64,000 bases of DNA from Rhodopseudomonas palustris (GTDB taxonomy: Bacteria; Pseudomonadota; Alphaproteobacteria; Rhizobiales; Xanthobacteraceae), in assembly GCF_003591005.1 (NCBI RefSeq), contig NZ_QYYD01000019.1, positions 1-64,000 on the forward strand, read 5' to 3'. Each line of letters begins with the position of its first letter. Position 1 is the stretch's first letter. A program made the translations under genes and the position numbers. The notes under the pieces are model-generated. The model was not told the origin of the DNA. It saw nothing but the letters and a program-made list of their open reading frames with translations, and made no database searches. Below, piece by piece: positions 45,202 through 54,563 of this stretch.

Positions 45202-46350
45202 ATGCCGGACTTGTTCGAGACCGCCGATCGCCTCCGTCGCAGCCTTCTGGCGGGAGCCGTGCTGGCCAGCGTCGCGGCGCTGGGCTCTGTGGCCCACGCC
45301 CAGCAGGGCTACCCGCCGCAGGGCGGTGCGCCGCAGGGCGCCGTCAACCCGGTCTGCCCACGGCTGGAGGCGCAGCTCGCCACCATCGATCGCGGCGGCG
45401 GCGGCGATCCGGCACGAGCCGATCAGATCCGGCGCTACGAGGATGCGGTCAACCGACAGCAGGGCGAACTCGACCGCGTCACCATGCAGGCCAAGCGCAT
45501 GGGCTGCGACAGCTCGGGCTTCTTCTCGCTGTTCAACGGCCAGTCGGCGCAGTGCGGGCCGGTCAACAACCAGATCCAGCAGATGCGCGGCAATCTCGAC
45601 CAGATGACGTCGAGCCTCGAGCGGCTACGTTCCGGCGGCCCGGGCGGCGGCGGTAACGAGAATCAGCGCCGCTCGGTGCTGATGGCGCTGGCGCAGAACA
45701 ATTGCGGTCCGCAATATGCCGCGGCCGTGCAGCAGCAGGGCGGCGGTTTCCTCGACAATCTGTTCGGCGGCAATCAGCCCGGCGTGGCCGGCCCGGCGGG
45801 GGCGCCGCCGGACTTCAACACCGACACCGGCACGTTCCGCACCGTGTGCGTCCGCACCTGCGACGGCTATTACTTCCCGATCTCCTTCGCCACCGTGCCG
45901 GGCCGCTTCGCCGACGACGAGAAGACCTGCAAGAGCCTGTGCCCGGCGTCGGAAGCTGCGCTGTACGCCTATCGCAATCCCGGGCAGGACATGAACCAGG
46001 CGGTGTCGATCGCCGGCCAGTCCTACACCTCGCTGCCGGCCGCCTTCCGCTATCGGCAGGCGTTCGATCCGGCCTGCACGTGCAAGGCCGCCAACCAGAG
46101 CTGGGCCGACGCCCTGAAGGGCGTCGATGACACGTCGGCGCGCGAGCACGGCGACATCATCGTCACCGAGGAGAGCGCCAGGCGCATGGCGCTGCCGCCA
46201 GCGCAGCGCGCCAACGCCCGCAAGGGCAACGCTGCCGCCCCCGCGGCTGCCAACAGCGGCGCGGCACAGCAGCCCGACCCCGGCGCACCGGCGACCGACC
46301 CGAGCAAGATCCGCACCGTCGGGCCGACCTTCCTGCCGAAGACGCAGTAA
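45202..46350 (+). CDS. DUF2865-family secreted protein
   Basis: A 382-residue protein with a signal peptide ending near AHA|QQ (about residue 34). The mature N-terminal part is Gln/Gly/Pro-rich with a coiled-coil-like run (YEDAVNRQQGELDRVTMQAKRMGC). The conserved core is TFRTVCVRTCDGYYFPISFATVPGRFADDEKTCKSLCP, which with FDPACTCK defines DUF2865 in Rhizobiales. The C-terminal 70 residues are low complexity. Function unknown; export and disulfides suggest an envelope role. Confidence 0.85.
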   Translation: MPDLFETADRLRRSLLAGAVLASVAALGSVAHAQQGYPPQGGAPQGAVNPVCPRLEAQLATIDRGGGGDPARADQIRRYEDAVNRQQGELDRVTMQAKRMGCDSSGFFSLFNGQSAQCGPVNNQIQQMRGNLDQMTSSLERLRSGGPGGGGNENQRRSVLMALAQNNCGPQYAAAVQQQGGGFLDNLFGGNQPGVAGPAGAPPDFNTDTGTFRTVCVRTCDGYYFPISFATVPGRFADDEKTCKSLCPASEAALYAYRNPGQDMNQAVSIAGQSYTSLPAAFRYRQAFDPACTCKAANQSWADALKGVDDTSAREHGDIIVTEESARRMALPPAQRANARKGNAAAPAAANSGAAQQPDPGAPATDPSKIRTVGPTFLPKTQ

Positions 46351-46376
46351 CCCTAAGCCATCCGTCAGCCGACAAA

Positions 46377-46402
46377 GGCCATAGCCCATCCGGGCTATGG
46401 CC
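46377..46402. terminator. Strong hairpin after the DUF2865 gene
   Basis: GGCCATAGCCC and GGGCTATGGCC form an exact 11-bp stem with a 4-base loop, 26 bp after the DUF2865 stop. No T-run follows, so it may be a Rho-linked or processing signal rather than a classical terminator. Confidence 0.5.
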
Positions 46403-46460
46403 TCGCGCCGCGCCCTGCTTCAACCTGCAGCCTCCCTCACGAGGTCGGAGGAGTTGCAGC

Positions 46461-47798
46461 ATGCGGGTCATCGTTGTCGGCGGCGGCATTGCCGGGCTGG
46501 GTGCAGCCGATCGGCTGCGCGACGACGGCCACGAGGTGGTGCTGCTCGAACAGGACAGCGAGGCCGGCGGGCGCTGCCGGTCCGTGCTGTGGCACGGGGT
46601 GTGGGCGGTGACCGGCGCGTTTGCGTTTCTCGGCGCCGAAAGCAATCTGCGCGACCTCGCCGGCAAGCTCGGCATCGACCAGCCGGACGGCATCGCGGAC
46701 TTGACGGCAGCCCACCGCTGGAACGTGCTGGTCAAGCGCCAGCACAATGTCGGCTTCGGCGCCTTCGACCTGATCAGCGCCGCGAAGCATCCGTTCATCC
46801 CCCTCGCCGAGAAGGCGCGGCTGCTGGCGACGCTGCCCAAGCTGGGCCAGATCGCCGTCACCGGCAATCCCCGCGACATCACCAGCGCGGCGGCGCTCGA
46901 CGACGTCAATGCCTGCGAGTACTTCCGCCGCTTCTCGCCGACCTTCGTCGATTACTTCCTCGAGCCCTGCGTCGCGATGTTCTGCGGCTATGGCGAGGAC
47001 GATTTCTCGCTGGCCTGGACGGCGTGGAGCACGGCCGGACGGTTGTCCTGGTCGGGCGATCAGATCTGGAGTTTCAAGGAACGCGGCGCCGGCCGCATCA
47101 CCTGGGAGCTCGGCCAAAGTCTCGCAGCCGATCCGTGCGTCGATCTCCGGCTCGGGACGAGCGTGGTCGGGATACGCACCGGCGCTGACGGCGCGCAGGT
47201 CGACGCCGTCCATGACGGACGCGTCGAAACCATTCGGGGTGATGCGGTGGTGGTGGCGGTGCCCGGTAACAAGGTTGCGGCGCTGATGCCGGATCTCGAT
47301 GCCGAGCGCCGCAGCTTCTTCGACAGCGTCGATTATGCCGGCCATCACATCGTGTACTACCTGCTCGACCGTCCGAAGGGCGATCTGCTCGACACCTACG
47401 TGCTACCGGCCGCCGACGGCTTCCGCCGCACCGGCAATCTGCGCTTCACCGACATGGGCAACGGCACTACTTTCGCGCATTCGCAGTGGAAGGATTGGGG
47501 CTGCCGGCAGCACGAAGGCGCCAGCACCGCGGACCTTCTCGCCATCGCCTGGAGCGACGTCGTCGAAGCTCTACCGCAGCTCGCCGACACGCGCGTGATC
47601 GACAGCTTCATCTCGCGCCAGCCTGATGCGATCTGCAAGCGGCCCAAGGGCTACATCCGCAGCCTGCGCCGCTTCCTCGATCTCGGCTCGCTGCCGCGCA
47701 TCGCCTTCTGCGGTGACTACCTCACCAACAGCACGGTCGGTCAGGCGCACTGGTCGGGGCTGCAGGCGGCGGACAACCTGATCGGACGGCGCGATTAG
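46461..47798 (+). CDS. FAD-dependent amine-oxidase-like protein
   Basis: A 445-residue flavoprotein. The dinucleotide motif is [39 protein letters not shown], the amine oxidase/protoporphyrinogen oxidase signature; a C-terminal FAD region reads [29 protein letters not shown]. It resembles protoporphyrinogen oxidase and phytoene-desaturase-like enzymes, but no carotenoid or heme genes are adjacent. Substrate unknown. Its end overlaps the convergent LuxR-type gene by four bases. Confidence 0.87.
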   Translation: MRVIVVGGGIAGLGAADRLRDDGHEVVLLEQDSEAGGRCRSVLWHGVWAVTGAFAFLGAESNLRDLAGKLGIDQPDGIADLTAAHRWNVLVKRQHNVGFGAFDLISAAKHPFIPLAEKARLLATLPKLGQIAVTGNPRDITSAAALDDVNACEYFRRFSPTFVDYFLEPCVAMFCGYGEDDFSLAWTAWSTAGRLSWSGDQIWSFKERGAGRITWELGQSLAADPCVDLRLGTSVVGIRTGADGAQVDAVHDGRVETIRGDAVVVAVPGNKVAALMPDLDAERRSFFDSVDYAGHHIVYYLLDRPKGDLLDTYVLPAADGFRRTGNLRFTDMGNGTTFAHSQWKDWGCRQHEGASTADLLAIAWSDVVEALPQLADTRVIDSFISRQPDAICKRPKGYIRSLRRFLDLGSLPRIAFCGDYLTNSTVGQAHWSGLQAADNLIGRRD

Positions 47799-48547
47799 TC
47801 GCCGCCAACCGCGTGGCGACGCGGTCCAAGCAGCGCGCCGAGCTCGGTGCGATTGCGCGTGCCGGTCTTGTCCAGCACCGCGCGCATCTGGTTCTTGACC
47901 GTCCACGGGCTGATATCGAGCATGCGCGCGATCGCCTTGTTCGAAAGACCAGTGGCGGCAAGCTCCGCGACTTGGCGTTCGCGCGGAGTCAGCGTCCGAA
48001 GCGTGTTATTTGCGGGCGGCGGCGCGGCCGTTTGTGTGCCCTGCGCGGCGAGACCCGAATATGCCAATTCCAATAACGGCAACAGCGACAGCGCCAGTAT
48101 GCGGTCGTGCTCGTCGAAATCGCCCAGACCGGCGTCGCGAACGAGGCTGAAGGCGCCAATGACGCGACTGCAATCGCGCAGCGCCAAGGTCAGCACGAAG
48201 CCGGCGCCGCAATCGGCCAGCAATGGCTCGCGAGCAAGTTCGCGGCGCCGCCTCGCCGGCAGCAACTCAGACAGCCGCGCGACGCCAGCGTCCGCCGAGG
48301 CAACCCCGTCCAGCCAAAGCCGGATCGGATCGCGGTCGCGGACTTCGGCACAATAATGCAGCCTGCACCAAGCCGGCCAATTGACGAAATGCATCTCGCC
48401 CGGAAGGCCGCGTTGCCGATCGGCAAATACCGCACGGCTAGCCCCGAACACAGGCTGCAACGACCGCGTCGCGACCTCCGCAAACGCGGCCGGCGTAGCG
48501 GGTCGGAACAGCACGGGAGCCAGCGCGGCAAGATCTTGGATCGACAT
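47795..48547 (-). CDS. LuxR-type HTH transcriptional regulator
   Basis: A 250-residue regulator. The C-terminal HTH is [51 protein letters not shown] (GerE/LuxR). The N-terminal 170 residues look like a GAF/autoinducer-type sensor, but I do not see the conserved acyl-homoserine-lactone residues as a set, so quorum sensing cannot be claimed. It lacks a response-regulator receiver. It is convergent with the flavoprotein gene. Confidence 0.87.
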   Translation of the reverse strand: MSIQDLAALAPVLFRPATPAAFAEVATRSLQPVFGASRAVFADRQRGLPGEMHFVNWPAWCRLHYCAEVRDRDPIRLWLDGVASADAGVARLSELLPARRRRELAREPLLADCGAGFVLTLALRDCSRVIGAFSLVRDAGLGDFDEHDRILALSLLPLLELAYSGLAAQGTQTAAPPPANNTLRTLTPRERQVAELAATGLSNKAIARMLDISPWTVKNQMRAVLDKTGTRNRTELGALLGPRRHAVGGD

Positions 48548-48707
48548 TCATGGCCCGCCGTTATTTGCCGCTCTCCGCTTGGTCTGACCAAGCAGATAGT
48601 GGCTCGAGCGCTTGCAATGATCGCATCAAGCCAAGTTGCGGGACCGTATGCAAGTCCGCCACGGTGACCGATGCACCGCGGCGGGCCAAACCAGGGCCGT
48701 CGCACAA

Positions 48708-49133
48708 TCAAACCGGAGTGGCGAGCGGCTTGCCCTTCTCGACGATGTAGTTGATCATCAGCCTTGTCTTGCTCGACGACGGCTTGCCGCCGGCATGCGG
48801 CGTGGCGGGCGGCACCTGGAAGGCTTCGCCGGCCTTCACGGTCTTGGTCGGTTGGCCCTCGATCGGCAATTCGATCTCGCCTTCCATCACATAGGTCGAT
48901 TCGATCCCGGGATGGGTGTGGCGTCCAACCACCGCGCCGGGATCGAGCGTCACGTCCATAATGATCGTCTCGTAGCCCGCGGCCGGGCCATCGGTGCGGC
49001 TCAACACCTTCCGCGTGACGCCGTTGGCCGTCGTTGCGACCGCCCCCTGCGCAAACGCCTCGGTCGCCCCGAACCCCGCAACGCTGCAGATCGCACAGCC
49101 AGCGACCGCCGCAAAACCTCGTCGTGTCAGCAT
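48708..49133 (-). CDS. Tat-exported single-domain cupin
   Basis: A 141-residue protein. The N-terminus MLTRRGFAAVAGCAICSVAGFGATEAFAQ is a twin-arginine signal peptide (TRRGF) with cleavage near AFA|Q. The mature cupin holds the motif GRHTHPGIESTYVMEGE (HxH...E) and PHAGG, a metal-binding cupin barrel. Such proteins handle small ligands or dioxygenase-like chemistry; substrate unknown. A good ribosome site (GGAGG) precedes 49133. Divergent from vapB. Confidence 0.87.
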   Translation of the reverse strand: MLTRRGFAAVAGCAICSVAGFGATEAFAQGAVATTANGVTRKVLSRTDGPAAGYETIIMDVTLDPGAVVGRHTHPGIESTYVMEGEIELPIEGQPTKTVKAGEAFQVPPATPHAGGKPSSSKTRLMINYIVEKGKPLATPV

Positions 49134-49247
49134 GATATCCTCCCAATGTCGAAAGCCCATCTGCGCGGGCGTGGGGGAAGTCTGGCAGAGCCGACGATCA
49201 TTGGGAAGGAAGTTCCACTGAGATAGCGACATCCGCTCGGGCCCACC

Positions 49248-49289
49248 TTGATGGTCGCCACGACCCGATATATATCGTGATACATATCA
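49248..49289 (+). promoter_or_regulatory. vapBC promoter overlapped by palindromic operator
   Basis: TTGATG (49248-49253), a 17-bp spacer and TATATC (49271-49276) form a promoter. CGATATATATCG (49266-49277) is a perfect palindrome that covers the -10, followed by the imperfect TGATACATATCA (49278-49289). This matches autorepression by a VapB-type antitoxin. Confidence 0.6.
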
Positions 49290-49305
49290 AGGGCAGGAGA
49301 CCGCT

Positions 49306-49569
49306 GTGACGTCTCGCACCGCCAAGATTTTCACGACCGGCCGCAGTCAGGCCGTCAGGCTGCCCGCGGAGTTTCGCTTCGAAGGCAGCGAGGTTTTCGT
49401 GCGCCGCGATCCGAAGACGGGTGATGTCATCCTGTCGCGAAAGCCGGACTCGTGGGACGGCCTGCTCGAGCTTCACAAGGCGGCAGCAACGCCTGGCGAC
49501 TTCATGGAGCCGACCGACCGCAACCAGCCGCCGCATGATCGCGATCCGTTCGAAGGCTGGACCGAATGA
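49306..49569 (+). CDS. VapB-type antitoxin
   Basis: An 87-residue antitoxin candidate. [42 protein letters not shown] is an AbrB/SpoVT DNA-binding domain of the VapB group. The C-terminal tail ([19 protein letters not shown]) probably blocks the VapC active site. It starts with GTG and has AGGAGA five bases upstream. Its TGA overlaps the toxin ATG. The name vapB is a family inference. Confidence 0.88.
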   Translation: MTSRTAKIFTTGRSQAVRLPAEFRFEGSEVFVRRDPKTGDVILSRKPDSWDGLLELHKAAATPGDFMEPTDRNQPPHDRDPFEGWTE

Positions 49570-49985
49570 GCGGCTGGATGCTCGATACCAATGTCGCCAG
49601 TCACATCATCAGAGGTGACCGGCGAGAGATCGTCGAGCGCCTCATCGCACTTCCCATCTCGGACGTTGTGATCTCGTCGATCACGGAGGGCGAACTGCTC
49701 TACGGACTCGCCAAGCGCGGTTACCCCGCAGTGCTATCCGGACGCGTCCGTGAATTTCTGCTCCGTGTCGATGTATTGCCCTGGGACCACGAGGTGACCA
49801 AGACCTACGCCGAGCTGCGCTCGGCCTGCGAAGCCAACGGGGTCACCCTCGCCCCTCTCGACCTGATGATCGCCGCGCATGCCGCGGCGGTCGACGCGAC
49901 GCTGGTGACGCGGGACAAGACGTTCGGTCGCGTGCCTTCGCCGCTGCGGGTCGAGGATTGGACCGAAAGCGAAAGATCTCCGTGA
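49566..49985 (+). CDS. VapC-type PIN-domain ribonuclease toxin
   Basis: A 139-residue PIN-domain nuclease. Acidic residues are at the expected places: Asp7 in [11 protein letters not shown], Glu41/43 in [12 protein letters not shown], Asp99 in [12 protein letters not shown] and Asp117 in [10 protein letters not shown]. VapC toxins cut tRNA or rRNA. It overlaps vapB by ATGA, the normal gene order for vapBC. Its target RNA is not predictable from sequence. Confidence 0.92.
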   Translation: MSGWMLDTNVASHIIRGDRREIVERLIALPISDVVISSITEGELLYGLAKRGYPAVLSGRVREFLLRVDVLPWDHEVTKTYAELRSACEANGVTLAPLDLMIAAHAAAVDATLVTRDKTFGRVPSPLRVEDWTESERSP

Positions 49986-49992
49986 GACATCA

Positions 49993-50607
49993 ATGGAAAC
50001 ACAACTCGAACAGAGCGATATCTCAAACGTATTTGGGATGAACCATCCCCAGCAAATGTACGTAAAGTTAGGCTGGGAGTTGAACGCACTCATGCGTTCA
50101 ATGTCTGTTTGGAAAGACAACGAAGCCGCGCCGGAGGCGCTGTTCCATGCTTTCAACACCGCCATAACCGCTTGGCACATATCTGACTGGCTCTGGCAAT
50201 ATCAACCAGATGCGCGGAGCAGAATTGCAACGAAGTTTGAGTTCGTTTTCGAGGAAACACCAACAGGCATCAAGCGAGGGCTAGAGCGTTTTCAAGACGC
50301 AGTTGTTTTGCACTGTGATGAGCTGCGTGTTTGCAGAGAAGTGGCAACGGGCTCCAAACACATGCGCAAAACTAAAACCGATCCAAACATCAAAGCTCAG
50401 GCAGTCTGGTCAAAGGTCGTCGACCCCGCTGGTTTCGCAAAACCTGGCGACTTAGTTATGAGCCTTCGCATAAAGAATAAAGACAAGGAAACTGACGCTG
50501 AACTTGCGTTTATCGAAGTGTTTAGCTTTTGGGAACGTTTAATGACAGAGCTGGGAATTTTCACGAGGGACGCGAAGCTGCTCGATAAGATCATAAAAGT
50601 AAGCTAA
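49993..50607 (+). CDS. Unknown AT-richer gene behind vapBC
   Basis: A 204-residue soluble-looking protein without a recognised domain. Parts such as MYVKLGWELNALMRSMSVW, NTAITAWHISDWLWQYQ and LRVCREVATGSKHMRKTK look helical; TGSKHM follows an Arg, giving R-x7-H, which is not the classic HEPN R-x4-6-H. By count GC is 48% at 50041-50100 and 42% at 50461-50520, against 68% at 50701-50760, so base use is foreign. It starts 7 bp after vapC on the same strand, which suggests acquisition together with the toxin-antitoxin genes. Function unknown. Confidence 0.75.
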   Translation: METQLEQSDISNVFGMNHPQQMYVKLGWELNALMRSMSVWKDNEAAPEALFHAFNTAITAWHISDWLWQYQPDARSRIATKFEFVFEETPTGIKRGLERFQDAVVLHCDELRVCREVATGSKHMRKTKTDPNIKAQAVWSKVVDPAGFAKPGDLVMSLRIKNKDKETDAELAFIEVFSFWERLMTELGIFTRDAKLLDKIIKVS

Positions 50608-50639
50608 GCGTCCTTTTGCAGGGGCCACTTCTAAGACAA

Positions 50640-52394
50640 TCACCCCTCGAACGCCTCGCTCGAAGTCCTGCCCGCTCGCACCAGCAACGTCTCGTCCGGC
50701 TTCGCCAGCGCCTCGGCCTTGTCGCGAAACCGGTTGGTGATCGGATAGCGCCGGTCGCGGCCGAAGTTCTTGCGGGTGACCTTGACGCCCGGGGCGGCCT
50801 GGCGGCGTTTGTATTCGGCGATGTTCAACAACCGGTCGATCCGCACCACCGTGTCCTTATCAAAACCTTCGGCGACGATCGCGGCCAGCGGCTCTTCGCG
50901 CTCGACCAAGCGCTCGAGGATGGCGTCGAGCATGTCGTAGGGCGGCAGCGAATCCTGGTCGGTCTGGTCTTCGCGCAGTTCGGCGCTCGGCGGGCGGATG
51001 ATGATGCTCTCCGGAATCACTTCGCCGTCCGGGCCGAGTGCGCCCGGCGGCTTCCAGCGGTTGCGGAGCGACGACATGCGGAACACTTGCGTCTTGTAGA
51101 TGTCCTTGATCGGATTGAAGCCGCCGTTCATGTCGCCATACAGCGTGGCGTAGCCGACGCTCATTTCCGACTTGTTGCCGGTGGTCACCACCATGGCGCC
51201 GGTCTTGTTGGAGATCGCCATCAACAGCGTGCCGCGGGTGCGCGCCTGCAGGTTCTCTTCGGTGATGTCGCGCTCCAGGCCTGCGAACGGCTTCGCCAGG
51301 ATCGCCTCGAAGCCTTCGACGGCCTGGGCGATCGGCAGCACTTCGTAGCTTATGCCGAGCAGCGTAGTGAGGCGCGCGGCGTCGTCGAGCGAGATCTGCG
51401 CGGTGTAGCGGAACGGCAGCATTACGCCGCGCACCTTGTCGGCGCCGAGCGCGTCGACGGCGATCGCCGCGCACAGCGCCGAGTCGATGCCGCCGGAGAT
51501 GCCGAGCAGCACGCCGGGAAAACCGTTCTTGCGGACGTAGTCGCGTAGCCCAAGTACGCAGGCGGCGTAGTCGGCCTCGTCACCTTCCAAGAGCGGCGCG
51601 ACCGGGCCGTCGCAGCGCCAGCCGGCGGCGCCTTTCTCGAACGCCAGCGTGGTGATGGTTTCGGCGAAGGCCGGCAATTGCGCGCCGAGGGTGCGGTCGG
51701 CGTTGAGCACGAAGGAGGCGCCGTCGAACACCAGTTCGTCCTGGCCGCTGACCTGGTTGAGATACACCAGCGGCAGGTCGCTCTCGGTGACGCGCGCCAC
51801 CGACACCGACATCCGCAGATCCTGCTTATCCCGCGTGTAGGGCGAGCCGTTCGGCACGATCAGCAGTTCGGCGCCGGTCTCGGCCAGGCACTCGACGACG
51901 TTCTCGTAGTCCTCGGATTCTTCCAGCCAGGTGTCCTCGCAGATCGGCACGCCGACGCGAACGCCGCGGATCGTCATCGGGCCCGCCACCGGCCCACGCG
52001 CGAACACCCGCTTCTCGTCGAACACGCCGTAGTTCGGCAGGTTGACCTTGTAGCGGATCGCCGCGATCTTGCCGCCGTCGAGCAGCGCACAAGCGTTGTA
52101 CAGCTTGCCGTTATCGACCCAAGGCGAGCCGATCAGCATCGCCGGGCCGCCATCGGCGGTCTCGCGCGCCAGCTCCTCGATCGCCGAGCGGCAGGCCGCC
52201 TGGAACGCCGGCTTCAGCACCAGATCCTCCGGCGGATAGCCGGCGATGAACAATTCGGGAAACACGATCAGCGCGGCGCCGTCCGCCGCCGCCTGCTTGC
52301 GCGCGGTGCGAACCTTGTCGGCATTGCCGGCGACGTCGCCGACGGTGGGATTGAGCTGGGCGAGCGTGAGGATGAAGCGGGCTGTGTCGGTCAT
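50640..52394 (-). CDS. nadE: Glutamine-dependent NAD+ synthetase
   Basis: A 584-residue bifunctional enzyme. The N-terminal nitrilase-type glutaminase has Glu47 (IVFPELFIAGY), the catalytic Lys in YKVNLPNYGVFDE and Cys in GVPICEDTW. The C-terminal synthetase holds the ATP loop LLGISGGIDSALCAAIA and YGDMNGGFNPIKDIYK. It makes NAD from nicotinate adenine dinucleotide using glutamine. The start at 52394 is supported by the conserved start of the glutaminase; the frame stays open far upstream but over a repeat and dgkA antisense. Confidence 0.96.
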   Translation of the reverse strand: MTDTARFILTLAQLNPTVGDVAGNADKVRTARKQAAADGAALIVFPELFIAGYPPEDLVLKPAFQAACRSAIEELARETADGGPAMLIGSPWVDNGKLYNACALLDGGKIAAIRYKVNLPNYGVFDEKRVFARGPVAGPMTIRGVRVGVPICEDTWLEESEDYENVVECLAETGAELLIVPNGSPYTRDKQDLRMSVSVARVTESDLPLVYLNQVSGQDELVFDGASFVLNADRTLGAQLPAFAETITTLAFEKGAAGWRCDGPVAPLLEGDEADYAACVLGLRDYVRKNGFPGVLLGISGGIDSALCAAIAVDALGADKVRGVMLPFRYTAQISLDDAARLTTLLGISYEVLPIAQAVEGFEAILAKPFAGLERDITEENLQARTRGTLLMAISNKTGAMVVTTGNKSEMSVGYATLYGDMNGGFNPIKDIYKTQVFRMSSLRNRWKPPGALGPDGEVIPESIIIRPPSAELREDQTDQDSLPPYDMLDAILERLVEREEPLAAIVAEGFDKDTVVRIDRLLNIAEYKRRQAAPGVKVTRKNFGRDRRYPITNRFRDKAEALAKPDETLLVRAGRTSSEAFEG

Positions 52395-52531
52395 GCCCGA
52401 GATGTAACGGGCCCCTGCCCGCTCCGCAATCGGCGCGGTTCGAGGCATGACGGCTGATCTTGCAGTCCAGCCCTCATCCTGAGGGCCTGATCGCAACGAG
52501 CCCTTGCAAATCATGCACTTTCGTTTCCGCG

Positions 52532-52621
52532 CGTCATGCCCGGCCTCGTGCCGGGCATCCACGCCTTGCTGACGGAGATGCAGAAAAGGCGTGGATGGCC
52601 GGGACAAGCCCGGCCATGACG
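52532..52621. repeat. Dispersed palindromic repeat C, copy 2
   Basis: CGTCATGCCCGGCCTCGTGC at the left; GGGACAAGCCCGGCCATGACG (last 20 bases) at the right; GCATCCACGCCTT and AAGGCGTGGATG are inverted inner arms. Nearly the same as 27375-27464. Confidence 0.8.
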
Positions 52622-52654
52622 AGACGAATGAGCTCGCGGCAAAGATGAAGCGGG

Positions 52655-53017
52655 CTAGACCAACCCCATGCGTTCGCCGAGTGCGAACAGCCAGACCAAG
52701 CCGGCGATCGCCAGGGCGACGCCGACGGCGGCCGAGCCCATGTCCTTGACGTGGCCGATCTGCGGGTCGTGGTCTGTGGTGACGCGGTCGGCGAGTTTTT
52801 CGATCGCGGTATTGAGCAGCTCGGTCATGATCACCACCGCCACCACGGCAACGAGTTCGACGCGGCGGGCGGAGGTGGTGCCGATCAGCCAGGCGGCCGG
52901 CACGGCGATGAGCAGCGCGACCAGCTCCTCGCGGATGGCCTGCTCGGAGCGCACCGCAAATCTCAGCCCGCGCCACGAATTGATGGTCGCCCGCCAAAAC
53001 CTCAGCACCTGACCCAC
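52655..53017 (-). CDS. dgkA: Diacylglycerol kinase, prokaryotic type
   Basis: A 120-residue inner-membrane enzyme that phosphorylates diacylglycerol and recycles it into phospholipid synthesis. Three hydrophobic helices and the conserved motif VVVIMTELLNTAIEKLADRVTTDHDPQIGHVKDMGSAAV, with Glu in E-L-L-N-T-A-I-E and Asp in KDMGSAA, define DgkA. The N-terminal amphipathic region (MGQVLRFWRATINSWRGLRFAVRSEQAIREE) is also typical. Confidence 0.93.
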   Translation of the reverse strand: MGQVLRFWRATINSWRGLRFAVRSEQAIREELVALLIAVPAAWLIGTTSARRVELVAVVAVVIMTELLNTAIEKLADRVTTDHDPQIGHVKDMGSAAVGVALAIAGLVWLFALGERMGLV

Positions 53018-53030
53018 AGCCCCTATTTGT

Positions 53031-53160
53031 CGTCACGCCCGCGCTTGTCGCGAGCATCCACGTCTTGAGAAGCTATTGCCAGCAAAGGCGTGGATGGCCG
53101 GGCCTTCGCCGCGCCGAAGCGGCTTCGGCCGCGCAGGCGGGTCAAGGCCCGGCCATGACG
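53031..53160. repeat. Dispersed palindromic repeat C, copy 3 (expanded)
   Basis: CGTCACGCCCGCGCTTGTCG at the left, with CATCCACG and CGTGGATGGCCGGG inside, then an insertion containing CGCCGAAGCGGCTTCGGCC that is itself palindromic, and GGCCCGGCCATGACG at the right. It differs more from copies 1 and 2 than they do from each other. Confidence 0.7.
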
Positions 53161-53174
53161 ATCGAGAGGTGGTG

Positions 53175-54563
53175 CTACAGCCCGGCCGCCACCGGCAGCG
53201 GGTGGGCCTTGCCGGCGCGCCCCTGCTTCAACTGATCGGCGATCAGGAACGCCATGTCGATCGACTGCTCGGCGTTGAGCCGCGGGTCGCAGGCGGTGTG
53301 ATAGCGGTTGTTGAGGTCCTCGTCGGTGATGGCGCGGGCGCCGCCGAGGCACTCGGTGACATTCTGGCCGGTCATCTCCAAATGCACGCCGCCGGCATGC
53401 GTCCCCTCCGCGGCATGAATCGCGAAGAACGAACGCACCTCGGAGAGGATGCGGTCGAACGGCCGGGTCTTGTAGCCGGAGTTCGACGTGATGGTGTTGC
53501 CGTGCATCGGATCGCACGACCACACCACGTTGCGGCCCTCGCGCTGCACGGCGCGAACCATCGCCGGCAGATGCTCGCCGATCTTGTCATGGCCGAACCG
53601 CCCGATTAGCGTCAGCCGCCCGGCCTCGTTCTCGGGATTCAGCACGTCGATCAACTTGAGCAGTTCGTCGGTCTTCAGCGACGGGCCGCATTTCAGGCCG
53701 ATCGGGTTCTTGATGCCGCGGAAGTACTCGACATGGGCGTGGTCGAGCTGACGGGTGCGGTCGCCGATCCACAGCATGTGGCCGCTGGTCGCGTACCAGT
53801 CGCCGGTCGTCGAATCGACGCGGGTCATGGCCTGCTCATAGCCGAGCAGCAACGCCTCGTGGCTGGTGAAGAAATCGGTGGTGCCGAGCGAGGAATCCAC
53901 CGCGAAGGTCAGGCCGCAGGCGCGCATGAAGTCGAGCGCGCCGGAGACGCGATCGGCCAAATCCGCATAGGCCTTCGACTGCGGCGAATCGCTGACCGAC
54001 TGCAGCATCCAGCGATGCACGTTCTCGACGCTGGCGTAGCCGCCCTTGGCGAAGGCGCGCAGCAGGTTCAGCGTCGCGGCCGACTGCCGATAGGCTTCGA
54101 GCTGGCGCCGCGGATCGGGTACGCGCGATTCCTCAGTGAAGCCGATATCGTTGATGATGTCGCCGCGATAGCTCGGCAGCTCGATGCCATCGCGCTTCTC
54201 GACCGGGGCCGAGCGCGGCTTGGCGAACTGACCGGCGATGCGGCCGACCTTCACCACCGGCGAGGCGCCCGCATAGGTCAGCACGATTGCCATCTGCAGG
54301 AAGACGCGGAACAGGTCGCGAATATTGTTGGCGCCGTGCTCGGCGAAGCTCTCGGCACAATCGCCGCCCTGCAGCAGGAAAGCCTCGCCGGCGGCGACGC
54401 TGGCGAGCTGCTTCTTCAGGTTGCGCGCTTCACCTGCAAAAACCAGCGGCGGAAACGTCGCGAGCTGGGCCTCGACATCCGCAAGCGCTTTCGCGTCGGG
54501 ATAGCCCGGCATCTGCTGCACGGGCTTGCTGCGCCAACTCTCGGGTGTCCATCGCTCGGACAT
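53175..54563 (-). CDS. aroG: Class II 3-deoxy-7-phosphoheptulonate synthase
   Basis: A 462-residue plant-like (type II) DAHP synthase, the first enzyme of the shikimate pathway, condensing phosphoenolpyruvate and erythrose 4-phosphate. Conserved elements include [13 protein letters not shown] (metal Cys), [15 protein letters not shown], and [33 protein letters not shown]. It is unrelated in sequence to E. coli AroF/G/H. AGGAG precedes the ATG at 54563. The gene symbol is commonly used for this group but naming varies. Confidence 0.94.
   Translation of the reverse strand: MSERWTPESWRSKPVQQMPGYPDAKALADVEAQLATFPPLVFAGEARNLKKQLASVAAGEAFLLQGGDCAESFAEHGANNIRDLFRVFLQMAIVLTYAGASPVVKVGRIAGQFAKPRSAPVEKRDGIELPSYRGDIINDIGFTEESRVPDPRRQLEAYRQSAATLNLLRAFAKGGYASVENVHRWMLQSVSDSPQSKAYADLADRVSGALDFMRACGLTFAVDSSLGTTDFFTSHEALLLGYEQAMTRVDSTTGDWYATSGHMLWIGDRTRQLDHAHVEYFRGIKNPIGLKCGPSLKTDELLKLIDVLNPENEAGRLTLIGRFGHDKIGEHLPAMVRAVQREGRNVVWSCDPMHGNTITSNSGYKTRPFDRILSEVRSFFAIHAAEGTHAGGVHLEMTGQNVTECLGGARAITDEDLNNRYHTACDPRLNAEQSIDMAFLIADQLKQGRAGKAHPLPVAAGL

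Noticed and set aside
47795-48547. Quorum-sensing LuxR receptor
   Set aside because: The HTH is clear, but the acyl-homoserine-lactone pocket residues cannot be identified and no luxI-like gene is nearby.
49993-50607. HEPN nuclease assignment
   Set aside because: The Arg-His pair is spaced R-x7-H rather than R-x4-6-H, and no other family signal was visible.
52395-53057. N-terminal extension of nadE by 221 codons
   Set aside because: The extension crosses a dispersed repeat and the antisense of dgkA and has no glutaminase similarity; the ATG at 52394 begins the conserved domain.
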